Assembly: GCA_944325835.1 (NCBI GenBank)
Contig: CALVBO010000005.1
Location: forward strand, 62,001 to 126,000
Source of the DNA: Candidatus Gastranaerophilales bacterium
GTDB lineage: Bacteria; Cyanobacteriota; Vampirovibrionia; Gastranaerophilales; Gastranaerophilaceae
Direction: 5' to 3'
DNA length: 64,000 bases
Below, piece after piece: positions 7,388 through 15,540 of this stretch; the stretch's first letter is position 1, and the number at the start of each line of letters is the position of its first letter. Under the pieces are notes generated by a model, which was not told where the DNA came from, did not search any database, and worked only from the letters and a program-made list of their open reading frames with translations. Made by a program: the position numbers and the translations under genes.

Positions 7388-8416
7388 CTACTTTTCAATA
7401 AAGACATGGTTTCCGTTGATAGTAACCCACCTTCCGTCGTCGGAATCAGTCGAATTTTGCGGCAAATCTTTTTTATCCGGTAAGCCAATAGATTGAAGCT
7501 GTCCCATGATTTCGAATTCATTTTTCATAAACTCGTCGGCACTCATTTTAGCGATTTCTTCTTTCGTATAAATTTTTTTAGAACCGGTATTTGGGTTAAC
7601 GAAATTGTCATAGTCCGGTTTTTGTTCTTTAAATTGTCCGTTTCGTAGCTGTTGTAGGATTTGCGGTTCGTATTTAAGGTAATCCTCATTAGACATATTT
7701 GCAATGTCTTCACGCGTGAAGGTTTTTTCGGCGTAAAGTTGGAATGGGCTTGCAGCATTATATTCGGTTGTTGTAGGTTTAATTTCGATGGCATCCTCAA
7801 GCGGTCCCATTTGTTCTATTAGATGATTCATAAAATTTACATTTTTTAGGCCATTACTTTTTTCCCAGATTAAATTTTCATTTTTATTAAAATTTGTATT
7901 AGTTAGAAATGTTCTTCCGGGCTGTTTATCGTAATTAAGTTTGAATATAACATCATTAGGATTACCATAGTTAATTATATTCAAGTTTTTTCTATTATAT
8001 CCTGTGTGATTTAAGATATCTCCTGTTCCATAAGCGTTAAATGTTACAGCCGGACAATTATTTTCCGCAGAAATTAATTGTGCGAGGCTTCCTCCCAGAG
8101 AATGCCCTGTGAGAGTAATGTTTGCATTAGGATACATTTGTTTTATCTGTTTATATACTTCATTTGCATTTTTGTATTGTACTGGTAATAATATTTTAGT
8201 TCCCATTGGGATATCGCTTAAAATAAAATCTTTTGGCGTGTCTGTTCCTCTATAGCTAATAGCAATGTTGTTACCATTTTTATAAACAGTTGCTTGAAAT
8301 CCATTATTAGCACTAAAAGAAGTTAATTCTTGCCAATTGTTTGGAAGTCGAAAATTACCATTATTGTATGTGTGACCAGCTAAAGTCATTAAATCTTTAT
8401 GAAATTTTGTATCCAT
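7388..8416 (-). CDS. Class-3 lipase-like protein with repeated C-terminal motif
   Basis: A 342-residue protein without a signal peptide. The alpha/beta-hydrolase part (about 1-210) has SYRGTD (54-60) and the nucleophile elbow GHSLGG with S106; D155 (NPNDVIF) and H198 (NFMNHL) are candidate triad members. The C-terminal part has two copies of a motif, FTREDIANMS (233-242) and YTKEEIAKMS (283-292), each followed by a helix ending in Q-L, and the tail RWVTINGNHVFIEK, a type of ending I associate with phage head proteins and toxin-like proteins (from memory). The likely role is lipid or ester hydrolysis, possibly as an effector with the neighbouring membrane protein; function unproven. A Shine-Dalgarno (AAAGGA) precedes the ATG. 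Confidence 0.85.
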   Translation of the reverse strand: MDTKFHKDLMTLAGHTYNNGNFRLPNNWQELTSFSANNGFQATVYKNGNNIAISYRGTDTPKDFILSDIPMGTKILLPVQYKNANEVYKQIKQMYPNANITLTGHSLGGSLAQLISAENNCPAVTFNAYGTGDILNHTGYNRKNLNIINYGNPNDVIFKLNYDKQPGRTFLTNTNFNKNENLIWEKSNGLKNVNFMNHLIEQMGPLEDAIEIKPTTTEYNAASPFQLYAEKTFTREDIANMSNEDYLKYEPQILQQLRNGQFKEQKPDYDNFVNPNTGSKKIYTKEEIAKMSADEFMKNEFEIMGQLQSIGLPDKKDLPQNSTDSDDGRWVTINGNHVFIEK

Positions 8417-8441
8417 TGTTTTTTCCTTTCATTTGTATTAG

Positions 8442-8453
8442 TATTTTAGTGTG
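8442..8453 (+). promoter_or_regulatory. Putative leaderless promoter of the second small membrane protein
   Basis: TATTTT (8442-8447) followed by 6 bases and the ATG at 8454. No Shine-Dalgarno. Same architecture as at 6896. Confidence 0.35.
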
Positions 8454-8792
8454 ATGAATTTATGTAAGTCTTATGCTTTAAATATGTCGTCAATAATGGG
8501 ATTGTTATTTCTTGCCGTAATGGGCAAACCAATGTTAGAGTCCTCTATTCCTTTGACGACCGGAACAGGTGGCGTTTTTGGTTTTATATTGCTCCCTTTA
8601 TCATTGGGGATGTGTATGGCAACATGCTTGGTGTTAATACTGGAGTATTTGGCGAAAGAATTTAAGTTTAAATTCGCTTATAATTTCCCGTGTGAAAAAA
8701 TACCTCTAAAGCCTGTTTACTATACAATTTTTTATTTAGGGTTAATTGGTATAATATCTCCAATACTTTTATCATTAATAATATTCAAATAA
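8454..8792 (+). CDS. Small hydrophobic membrane protein, partner of lipase cassette 2
   Basis: A 112-residue protein starting MNLCKSYALN with several hydrophobic segments (about residues 11-24, 38-64, 89-111). It is a diverged paralogue of the protein at 6908-7270; the shared parts are the N-terminal CKSY-LN and the C-terminal NFP-EKIPLK and YY--FYLGLI. An in-frame GTG lies one codon upstream (8451), but the ATG aligns with the start of the paralogue and with the spacing of the -10 box. Paired divergently with the intact lipase at 7388-8416. Family and function unknown. Confidence 0.75.
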   Translation: MNLCKSYALNMSSIMGLLFLAVMGKPMLESSIPLTTGTGGVFGFILLPLSLGMCMATCLVLILEYLAKEFKFKFAYNFPCEKIPLKPVYYTIFYLGLIGIISPILLSLIIFK

Positions 8793-8877
8793 CATAACAA
8801 GTCCTCATAAATCAGTCGGACAAAAAATAATAAAACAAGCAGGAGTATTATACTAAATTTGTAGTAATTTGTCAAAT

Positions 8878-8906
8878 AAAAAAGCTCCGGGTGTCCGGAG
8901 CTTTTC
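8878..8906. terminator. Intrinsic terminator, cassette 2 / nrdG
   Basis: Stem GCTCCGG / CCGGAGC, GTGT loop, A-run before and TTTT after. It closes the membrane-protein gene on the plus strand and nrdG on the minus strand. Third member of the cassette-border terminator set. Confidence 0.85.
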
Positions 8907-8920
8907 TACATACAAAATTT

Positions 8921-9412
8921 TTATGAGCAATGCAGGGCGATTTTACCTGTTTCTAACGTCTTTTTGACATCTATTACACGCTGGTTTGTACTTCCGACCC
9001 AGTGCTTATTATTATCAAGCAATTCTTCGACAAATCTGCCTTCTGCAATTACGTCAACGTCTTTCAGTTCCTCGCAATCCTGAATATCTTCCCAGTTAAA
9101 ACCTGTATAAAGCCAGATTGTTTTTTCAGGGTATAATTCACGGCATTTTTTGATAAGTCTGAAAACTTCCGGACGATTAAACGGATGCAAGGGATCACCG
9201 CCACTGAATGTTATACCTGCAATATGCGGTTTGGCAAGTTCATCAAAAAGTTCTTTTTCCGCAGCTTCATCAAACGGGATACCTCCGCCAACATCCCAGG
9301 TTATAGGATTTTGGCAGCCATGGCAGTGGTGGTTACAGCCGGAAACCCATAATACTACCCGTAAACCGTCGCCGTTTAACATATCGTCTTTTGTTATATT
9401 GTGATAATTCAT
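8921..9412 (-). CDS. nrdG: Anaerobic ribonucleotide reductase activating protein (radical SAM)
   Basis: A 163-residue protein with the radical-SAM cysteine cluster C26-x3-C30-x2-C33 in SGCNHHCHGCQN, followed by the SAM-binding glycine-rich segment TFSGGDPL. It uses S-adenosylmethionine and a [4Fe-4S] cluster to generate the glycyl radical on NrdD. It lies 72 bases downstream of nrdD in the same orientation with a strong hairpin in the gap. Length matches the family. Confidence 0.95.
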   Translation of the reverse strand: MNYHNITKDDMLNGDGLRVVLWVSGCNHHCHGCQNPITWDVGGGIPFDEAAEKELFDELAKPHIAGITFSGGDPLHPFNRPEVFRLIKKCRELYPEKTIWLYTGFNWEDIQDCEELKDVDVIAEGRFVEELLDNNKHWVGSTNQRVIDVKKTLETGKIALHCS

Positions 9413-9434
9413 TTTTCCCCTATACCCCTATAAT

Positions 9435-9470
9435 AAAGTTTTCAAGTCACTTGCGTGACCTGAAAACTTT
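9435..9470. other. Long hairpin between nrdD and nrdG
   Basis: An almost perfect 16-base-pair stem: arms AAAGTTTTCAAGTCAC and GTGACCTGAAAACTTT, TTGC loop, one mismatch. On the minus strand it is not followed by a real U-run, so it is more likely an mRNA-stability or partial attenuation element that sets the nrdD:nrdG ratio than a full terminator. Confidence 0.6.
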
Positions 9471-9484
9471 TATAATTTATGTTA

Positions 9485-11728
9485 TTACATACTTACGCGG
9501 TCTTTTATTTCTTCCATTTTAGCGTCATTAAGACGGGTGTCGCCTTTGACTCTTGAATATGAAAGATAACCGTTCATTCTTTCAATTTTTGTCAGGTTTT
9601 TGCTTCCGCATTTCGGGCAGACATCCATATTCAATTCCTGGTGCCCGCAGTCTTCGCAGTAGGAAAGTGAAAGGTTTACACCTTCATAAAATCCCATTTT
9701 CATTGCACGTCTGATAAGCATTTTGATAGCATCTTTGTTATATGCAATCGGGTATTTTACATATTGAATTTTTCCGCCGTTGAACAGATCCCAGAAACGT
9801 TTTTCGGAGTCTTGTTTTTCAATTGGTGTAATGTCTTCGGATACGTGGCAGTGGAAGCTGTTAGATACGTAGCCTCTGTCTGAAACATTTTCTACTACGC
9901 CGAATTTTTTGCGGAACTGTTGAATTTGTAATCCGCAAAGGCTTTCAGCAGGTGTTCCGTAGATTGCGTAAAGAATACCGTCTTCTGCTTTGAATTCTTG
10001 AGTTTTCTTGTTGATGTATTTCATAACTTCAAGAGCAAATTCGCCGTCTTCTGCAATGGATTTTCCGTTGTAAAGTCTTTGAAGTTCATTCAAAGCCGTG
10101 ATACCGAAAGATGCTGTAGAAGATTTCAAGATAGGTTTAATTTTATCGTGAATGCCGAGATTGCCGCCGTAGAAACCGCCTTCGCAGTAAGCCAGAGGGT
10201 TTACGGAAGCTTTCATTTCGCCAAGATAATCATAAGTTCTCTTGTGAATTTTTCTGATTAATTCAAGATAGTAATCTAAAACTTCATAGAAATCTTTGCT
10301 TTCTTTTTTAGCTTTTGCATAAATCATTGGCAGGTGTAAGCTTACAGCGCCAATGTTAAATCTTCCGACAAAAATAGGTTTGTCGTTTTCATCAGCCGGT
10401 TCCATACCGCCTCTTTCAAACCAAGGAGAAAGGAACGCTCTGCAGCCCATAGGAGAAACGACTCTTCCATATTTTTTGTACATTTCTGCAACGTATCCTT
10501 CGCCGGAAAGTGATAACCAATCCGGATACATTGATTTTTGAGAACATGCAACACCGGCTTCAAACAGGTCTTCTGAAATACAGCCTTCACCGTGAAGTTT
10601 TTCATCATACAGGAATACAATTTTAGGGAAGAGAACAGGTTTTTTGTTATTTTTCTTACCCTGTCCGCCCATTCTGATTTTGAGCATAGCAAGTGTTGCC
10701 ATTTTTTCGTATTCACCTGTACCAAGACCGGTTGTTACCGTGATGAAAGGATAATCGCCGCGGCTTGATGCAACCGTGTTGAACTTGTATTCCCAGCCCT
10801 GAAATCCTTGTTCAAAGTCTTTTTGAACATCTTTTAAAGCTTCTTCTCTTGACTTTTCAAATGACAGGCCAAGACAAATATATTTATTGTATCTTAAATT
10901 GTAGGTTTTTTCAGCGTACGGTGCAAGAATTTTATCGACTTCCGCAACCGTGAAGCCGCCGTATTGCTGGCTTGCTGCAGCCATAACGATGTCGCCGATT
11001 ACGTCAAATGCAACGTCAAGGGTTTTGGGTTCATTGTACCATAAGTTACCCATTTCAAATCCGCCTTCAAGAACTTTTGCAACGTCAAAAAGACAGCAGT
11101 TCATTGTATCACGGCGTGCTGACATGTCGTGGATGTAGATGTAACCGTCACGAATAGCCTGCAAATCATCTACGGTTAAGAAGAATTTTTTATACAATTC
11201 TTTGTTCAGTTCGTTGAAAATCAATGAACGTTTTGTTGAAACTAAAGTAGAATCAGCATTGGAGTTTTCTTTGTCACCAATGTACATAATTCTCTGGCTT
11301 TCTTGATAAACTTTGTCCAGCATACTTACGAAATCCTGTTTATAGTTTCTGTAATTTCTGTAGCTTTGAGCAACTTTCGGGTTAAGATATTCAAGTGCAC
11401 CTTCAACGATATTGTGCATTTCTGCGATTTCAACGGTATCGCCGGTTCTCTGGTTAACCTTATTTGTTACAAAGTCACAGATTTCTTTTAAGTCTTCATC
11501 TGTTAATTTTACCAGCATTCTTGCTGCGGATTTATTAACAGCATTGATAATTTTTTGGATATTATATTCTTCTTTAGTACCATCTTTTTTAATTATATAG
11601 ATAGTTTCTTTTTGTGGTTTTGTTTGAAGGAATGATGTTTTTCTTTCATCAGCCAGTTTTTCAGCTGATTTTGAAGTTGTAAATTCAACTATGTTATTTC
11701 CGTTTGTTGTAGAATATGCGTTTTGCAT
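9485..11728 (-). CDS. nrdD: Anaerobic (class III) ribonucleoside-triphosphate reductase
   Basis: A 747-residue enzyme that makes dNTPs without oxygen. It starts with an ATP-cone regulatory domain (IKKDGTKEEYNIQKIINAV, about residues 45-63), then the catalytic glycyl-radical barrel, then a C-terminal zinc site CEDCGH...CPKCGS and the glycyl-radical loop RMNGYLSYSR. The frame is open upstream to 11911, but the ATG at 11728 is chosen because the ATP-cone then starts at the usual distance and a G-rich ribosome site precedes it. It is followed by nrdG, its activase. No NrdR box is obvious in the 245 bases upstream. Confidence 0.94.
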   Translation of the reverse strand: MQNAYSTTNGNNIVEFTTSKSAEKLADERKTSFLQTKPQKETIYIIKKDGTKEEYNIQKIINAVNKSAARMLVKLTDEDLKEICDFVTNKVNQRTGDTVEIAEMHNIVEGALEYLNPKVAQSYRNYRNYKQDFVSMLDKVYQESQRIMYIGDKENSNADSTLVSTKRSLIFNELNKELYKKFFLTVDDLQAIRDGYIYIHDMSARRDTMNCCLFDVAKVLEGGFEMGNLWYNEPKTLDVAFDVIGDIVMAAASQQYGGFTVAEVDKILAPYAEKTYNLRYNKYICLGLSFEKSREEALKDVQKDFEQGFQGWEYKFNTVASSRGDYPFITVTTGLGTGEYEKMATLAMLKIRMGGQGKKNNKKPVLFPKIVFLYDEKLHGEGCISEDLFEAGVACSQKSMYPDWLSLSGEGYVAEMYKKYGRVVSPMGCRAFLSPWFERGGMEPADENDKPIFVGRFNIGAVSLHLPMIYAKAKKESKDFYEVLDYYLELIRKIHKRTYDYLGEMKASVNPLAYCEGGFYGGNLGIHDKIKPILKSSTASFGITALNELQRLYNGKSIAEDGEFALEVMKYINKKTQEFKAEDGILYAIYGTPAESLCGLQIQQFRKKFGVVENVSDRGYVSNSFHCHVSEDITPIEKQDSEKRFWDLFNGGKIQYVKYPIAYNKDAIKMLIRRAMKMGFYEGVNLSLSYCEDCGHQELNMDVCPKCGSKNLTKIERMNGYLSYSRVKGDTRLNDAKMEEIKDRVSM

Positions 11729-11973
11729 AGTGCCCCCAGTCCCAGATTCTTTATTTTTGTTATCGGCTGCACAAAAGTACAACCGAACCTCCCATGATTT
11801 TGTCCTATTTATTTTAGGATAAATAAGACCCCCTGTAAAGTCTTTTTGTGAAATCTTAATATTTACTTTCTTTGCATTGCGAACACTGATTTTACAGAAA
11901 ATTTTGTGCAAATTTATATGTAAATTTTTTTATAAATTTGCATGATTTTTCTGTTTTCGAGCATGCTCATCAG

Positions 11974-13248
11974 TTATTCCTGAACCGGTTGTTCGGTATT
12001 TTCTGCCGGAACAGGTTCAGTTTCAACCTCTGCCGGCTTTTCAGGGGTAATTGTCAGCTTTTTCTTAGCTGCTTTTTTGTCAACTTTTTTAGCTAAGTCA
12101 ATGTACAAATCTTGTAGTTCTTTTACCTGTTTTTCTAGTATAGCGTTACGTTCTTCAAGAGCTTTAATTTTTTCTGAGTTATCTGTCATTTTTTTGAACA
12201 GATCTTTAATTGCGTTGAGTGCTGCATAGAACATATCGTCTTTTCTTATGTAGAGATATCCGTCATCATTTTGAGATACGGCATCAGGAAAGACTTTCTG
12301 AAGGTCTTGCGCCATGACGCCTACTCTAGGAGTTTTGTCGGCATCTCTTTTATATGTAAAATTGTAGAATGTTAGTTGGTTTAACTCGTCAATCCCGCCG
12401 GTGAATTCCTTGCCTACGTTTTTAAGACGGATATCAGATGGAACACCACCAGCTGCTAAGGCATATCTGGCATCAAGCTTTGTCATAAGCTTTTTTGACC
12501 CGAAGTATATTTTGTCAAGATCATAGTCAATACCGGCATTCCCGATAAATATAAGATTACTTTCACCCCAATTTACAGTTCCCGGTCCGCCTTCTGTTAT
12601 CCCGATTCTATAACCGGAATCGGCTCCCAGGCAGATGACATTTGAACCGGTATTGCTAAAACAAGCATTTTTACCGATAGCAGTGACGTTACTTACGTTT
12701 CTGTCGACTAAAGATATTGCGTTTGCACCAATAATTGTATTGTTATATTTATTTACATTATATGGATATGCTGTGTCATACGTCGAGCCGGTATCCAAGT
12801 TACTGCTTAATATAATATCACCAAATTTTTTATCCCAAACTTGAGCAGGAGTCAAATCGATATCCGGAGTTACAAATAGCGCCGCAGGATAATTTTGGGT
12901 GGTTCCATCGTAGGTTCCAAAGCTAATCTGCGGAGTAATAAGGTCTTCCGTACCATTGTTATATTTTGAGCCCATAATTAGAAGCTTTGGATCATTTGCT
13001 AAAGTATTATCAATTTCATTATCACCTATAACGACGGATTTTTGATCTCCGGTTGTCCCGAAATATACTCCTGCGTGATCACTCATTACATCAAAGGTAA
13101 TTTTGTTATTACCGCCGGCAGATAGTGTTCTTTTGGTAACGACCGGAGCAAAAGCTGCCATCATTATCCCTAAAATTGCCATTACAACGACAACTTCTGC
13201 AAGAGTAAATGCTAATCTTTTATTTCTCATTAGTTTTTTAAAGTTCAT
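11974..13248 (-). CDS. Pseudopilin-like protein with C-terminal S74 intramolecular chaperone domain
   Basis: A 424-residue chimera. The N-terminus is a type IV prepilin signal: basic leader, cleavage site A13|F14, glutamate at mature position 5 (FTLAEVVVVMAILG). The middle (about 50-260) is beta-rich with repeats of the kind NVTAIGKNACF and NLIFIGNAGI seen in trimeric adhesins and phage fibres. The C-terminal part begins SDIRLKN (S271), the Ser/Lys motif of peptidase S74 self-cleaving chaperones of phage tailspikes, followed by a coiled coil and a Pro/Glu-rich tail. The ATG at 13248 has a GAGGA ribosome site; an upstream ATG (13272) is less likely. It suggests a trimeric fibre attached to a pilus or secretion machine. 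Confidence 0.85.
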   Translation of the reverse strand: MNFKKLMRNKRLAFTLAEVVVVMAILGIMMAAFAPVVTKRTLSAGGNNKITFDVMSDHAGVYFGTTGDQKSVVIGDNEIDNTLANDPKLLIMGSKYNNGTEDLITPQISFGTYDGTTQNYPAALFVTPDIDLTPAQVWDKKFGDIILSSNLDTGSTYDTAYPYNVNKYNNTIIGANAISLVDRNVSNVTAIGKNACFSNTGSNVICLGADSGYRIGITEGGPGTVNWGESNLIFIGNAGIDYDLDKIYFGSKKLMTKLDARYALAAGGVPSDIRLKNVGKEFTGGIDELNQLTFYNFTYKRDADKTPRVGVMAQDLQKVFPDAVSQNDDGYLYIRKDDMFYAALNAIKDLFKKMTDNSEKIKALEERNAILEKQVKELQDLYIDLAKKVDKKAAKKKLTITPEKPAEVETEPVPAENTEQPVQE

Positions 13249-13323
13249 ACCGAAAATCCTCAATAATTCCAACTGTTATAGTAATATTTTATCATATTTT
13301 AGAACATTTTTCAATCCACCCTC

Positions 13324-13351
13324 TTGACGAGATTTTTTTTTGATTTAGAAT
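13324..13351 (+). promoter_or_regulatory. Putative promoter of tRNA-Pro
   Basis: TTGACG (13324-13329) and TAGAAT (13346-13351) are separated by 16 bases, about 38 bases before the mature tRNA 5' end. Good sigma-70-type match. Confidence 0.6.
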
Positions 13352-13389
13352 AAGAAATGTCCATTAGATTGATAAATGGATTGAACTGT

Positions 13390-13466
13390 CGGGATGTAGC
13401 GCAGTTTGGTAGCGCACCTCGCTTGGGACGAGGGGGTCGCACGTTCGAATCGTGTCATCCCGACCA
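13390..13466 (+). tRNA. tRNA-Pro (anticodon TGG)
   Basis: A 77-base cloverleaf. The acceptor stem CGGGATG pairs with CATCCCG; the D arm has GCGC/GCGC around TTGGTA; the anticodon stem CCTCG/CGAGG encloses CTTGGGA, placing TGG at positions 34-36; the T arm contains GTTCGAATC. The CCA end is encoded (13464-13466). A first base C and anticodon TGG fit proline. It is the only RNA gene I can identify in the window. Confidence 0.96.
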
Positions 13467-13467
13467 T

Positions 13468-13507
13468 TAAAAGAGCCGTCAATATTGACGGCTCTTTTAA
13501 TATTTTT
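13468..13507 (+). terminator. Intrinsic terminator after tRNA-Pro
   Basis: A perfect palindrome beginning two bases after the CCA: arms AAAAGAGCCGTCAA and TTGACGGCTCTTTT with a short AT loop, followed by a T-rich run. Confidence 0.9.
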
Positions 13508-13573
13508 TTACAAACTAGCAATATTTTCTTTTTATATACTTTATATATAATATAAGTTTTAAAAAGGAGAGTA

Positions 13574-14305
13574 ATGATGGCTATTGGAGATGACAATACT
13601 TTATCCGGAAAATCAGATAGTATCAGGGTGCCTTATAAGCCTGAACCGTTTAGATATACGGCACCGTGGAATGATGCAGGAAGTCAGCCGTTGTCGGTTT
13701 GGAAGCCGGAAATTAAGTTACCGGTCGTTAAGAATGAAGATATTAAGATTCCCTTTAGGCCGGCAGATGAGGTTGATAGCGCTGCCGGTAGTGAGGAAAT
13801 TAATTTGAACGGTAATGGCGAAGCTGTTATCGACAGTTTAGAACAAAACTATGGCAGCAATTTTAATGTTACAAAACATCTGTTTGCCGGTACGGCTGCG
13901 GATTTGAATAAATATCTTGAGGGCACGAAAATGGCCGGTCAGGGCGAAGCCTTTTTGAAAGCTCAGGAAAAATACGGTGTAAATGCTTTGTTTTTAATGG
14001 CGATTGTCTGTCGCGAATCAGGTTACGGTGCAAAGCCAGCTCGTGATGAAGATGGTAGTATCAAACGTTATAATGTCGCGGGTTTGAAAAAACGTGGAGG
14101 CGGGTATCAAAACAATGCAAGCTATGAAGCCTGTATTGACTCTTTAGGCTCGGCCTTGAAACGTTTGTATTTCAGGAACGGTAAAGTCACCGTAGAGAAA
14201 ATCCGCAAAACTTTTTGTCCGGGAAATGCAAAATGGACAGGTGAAGTTTCAGACGAAATGAAGAAAATTTCAGCCCATATATTACGGGATTATACCGGTA
14301 AGTAA
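13574..14305 (+). CDS. Glucosaminidase-domain protein (peptidoglycan hydrolase-like)
   Basis: A 243-residue protein. Residues 1-100 are low-complexity, proline-rich and without a recognisable domain or signal peptide. From about 118 the sequence fits the mannosyl-glycoprotein endo-N-acetylglucosaminidase/glucosaminidase fold: GQGEAFLKAQEKYGVNALFL, the catalytic glutamate in RESGYG (E148), then YNVAGLKKRGGGY. It probably cuts the glycan strands of peptidoglycan. The absence of a Sec signal is odd for a cell-wall enzyme; the N-terminus may serve export or targeting. AAGGAG precedes the ATGATG start, and a TATAAT-like box lies upstream near 13545. Confidence 0.8.
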   Translation: MMAIGDDNTLSGKSDSIRVPYKPEPFRYTAPWNDAGSQPLSVWKPEIKLPVVKNEDIKIPFRPADEVDSAAGSEEINLNGNGEAVIDSLEQNYGSNFNVTKHLFAGTAADLNKYLEGTKMAGQGEAFLKAQEKYGVNALFLMAIVCRESGYGAKPARDEDGSIKRYNVAGLKKRGGGYQNNASYEACIDSLGSALKRLYFRNGKVTVEKIRKTFCPGNAKWTGEVSDEMKKISAHILRDYTGK

Positions 14306-14396
14306 TAGGTTCATTTGCAATTACCCTTGTTCATGGTATTATAATTTTGGCTCCGTGTAGGGCTTTATTATCACATTATCATGAGGATTAGGGAAA

Positions 14397-15530
14397 TTGG
14401 ATTTTACAACATTAACTATTGAAATATTAAAAGGTATCTCATCATTTGTCGGAAATTACGGCGTAGCGATTATTGTTTTGACGATTGTTATAAGACTTTC
14501 AATGTGGCATTTGAATGTGTCGCAGCAGCGTTCTATGCGCGTAATGCAAAAGTTGCAGCCGAAACTTAAAGCGATTCAGGAACGTTACAAAAGCGATCCG
14601 CAAAAAATGCAGATGAAAATGATGGAATTTTACAAGGAACACAAGTTCAATCCTATGGGCGGGTGTTTGCCTTTGTTAATTCAAATGCCGATTTTTATCT
14701 TGTTATATACGGCTCTGATGAGCCCGCAGTTTATCCAGATAGCAGGCGACAGCCAGTTTTTATTTATTAAAAGACTTGATACTACGCTTCGCGGTATAAG
14801 CGCTTTCGGCGTTTCTGATGATAAAGTTTTTGAAGTTAACGCCAACGATCATTTTATGGCAGGCAATACCGCTAAAATTTTCCTGACTGACGGAAGAACT
14901 CAGGAAGTGAAAATTGACTCTCCGGCAACAGCGGTGAAAGTTCAAGGGGAAGTCGTTCCGGGTGATGATTTAGGATTAAAAGTCAATGTAGACAGTTTTA
15001 ACATCTCGCTTGATGAAATCGGAAAGGTTCAGGCTGCTGAAATCCCTGTCATGAACCTCGGGGCTTACAAGGGCGGTACTAAAGTTAACAAACGCTACAT
15101 AAGAGAGTCCGAAAACGTTAGATTTGAAAAGAAATTTGACAACCTTCTGGTTGCATCTGTTCCGACCAAACCGCTTACAAAGCAGGGCTCTTTCCATTAT
15201 GATGTGTTAGCTTTGATTATTTTATTCGGTGCAACAATGTTCCTTTCCCAGAAGATTATGATGGGAACTCAGAAAAATCAAAACACAGATCCTACACAGC
15301 AGGCAATTCAAAAATCAATGGGAACTTTTATGCCGATTATGATTATCGGTACATTTATCATAATCCCTATCCCTGCGGGTGTTCTGTTGTACCTTGTAAC
15401 AAGTAATATTATTCAGATTATCCAGACAGTTATTGTCAATAAACAAATTGACGCCGAATTTGAGAAAAAAGAAGGCAAAGTTTCTGATGATGATTTGAAG
15501 AATGCCAAAAAAGTAGAAGAGAAAAATTAA
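14397..15530 (+). CDS. yidC: Membrane protein insertase YidC/Oxa1
   Basis: A 377-residue insertase that places proteins in the inner membrane. The core is clear: first conserved helix with the groove arginine (LTIVIRLSMW), the cytoplasmic hairpin of Lys/Met-rich helices (KLQPKLKAIQERYKSDPQKM), then the helix CLPLLIQMPIFILLYTALMS. Between this helix and the next (about 257) is a soluble insert of about 135 residues, unlike the E. coli protein, whose large domain lies earlier; cyanobacterial YidC has a similar-sized loop. The start is TTG at 14397 after GAGGATTAGGG. Forms a run with queA and the GT9 gene. Confidence 0.92.
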   Translation: MDFTTLTIEILKGISSFVGNYGVAIIVLTIVIRLSMWHLNVSQQRSMRVMQKLQPKLKAIQERYKSDPQKMQMKMMEFYKEHKFNPMGGCLPLLIQMPIFILLYTALMSPQFIQIAGDSQFLFIKRLDTTLRGISAFGVSDDKVFEVNANDHFMAGNTAKIFLTDGRTQEVKIDSPATAVKVQGEVVPGDDLGLKVNVDSFNISLDEIGKVQAAEIPVMNLGAYKGGTKVNKRYIRESENVRFEKKFDNLLVASVPTKPLTKQGSFHYDVLALIILFGATMFLSQKIMMGTQKNQNTDPTQQAIQKSMGTFMPIMIIGTFIIIPIPAGVLLYLVTSNIIQIIQTVIVNKQIDAEFEKKEGKVSDDDLKNAKKVEEKN

Positions 15531-15540
15531 GGCGGCAGGC

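Larger units (their letters stand above)
5812..8906. repeat. Tandem duplication of a divergent lipase / membrane-protein cassette
   Basis: Two units of about 1.5 kb (about 5812-7355 and 7356-8880) each contain: terminator, lipase-like gene on the minus strand, a short divergent promoter gap, and a small membrane protein on the plus strand. A near-identical stretch of about 40 bases before the terminator ends each unit (just before 7362 and 8884). The 3' third of the lipase genes is almost identical between units, while the enzymatic part and the membrane protein have diverged strongly. Confidence 0.85.

Noticed and set aside
5812-8906. Insertion sequence or transposon carrying the lipase cassettes
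   Set aside because: No transposase and no terminal inverted repeats; the shared border sequences are transcription terminators, so tandem duplication is enough.
13390-13500. Integration (att) site at tRNA-Pro
   Set aside because: No integrase gene, no repeat of the tRNA 3' end and a regular terminator directly after the tRNA.
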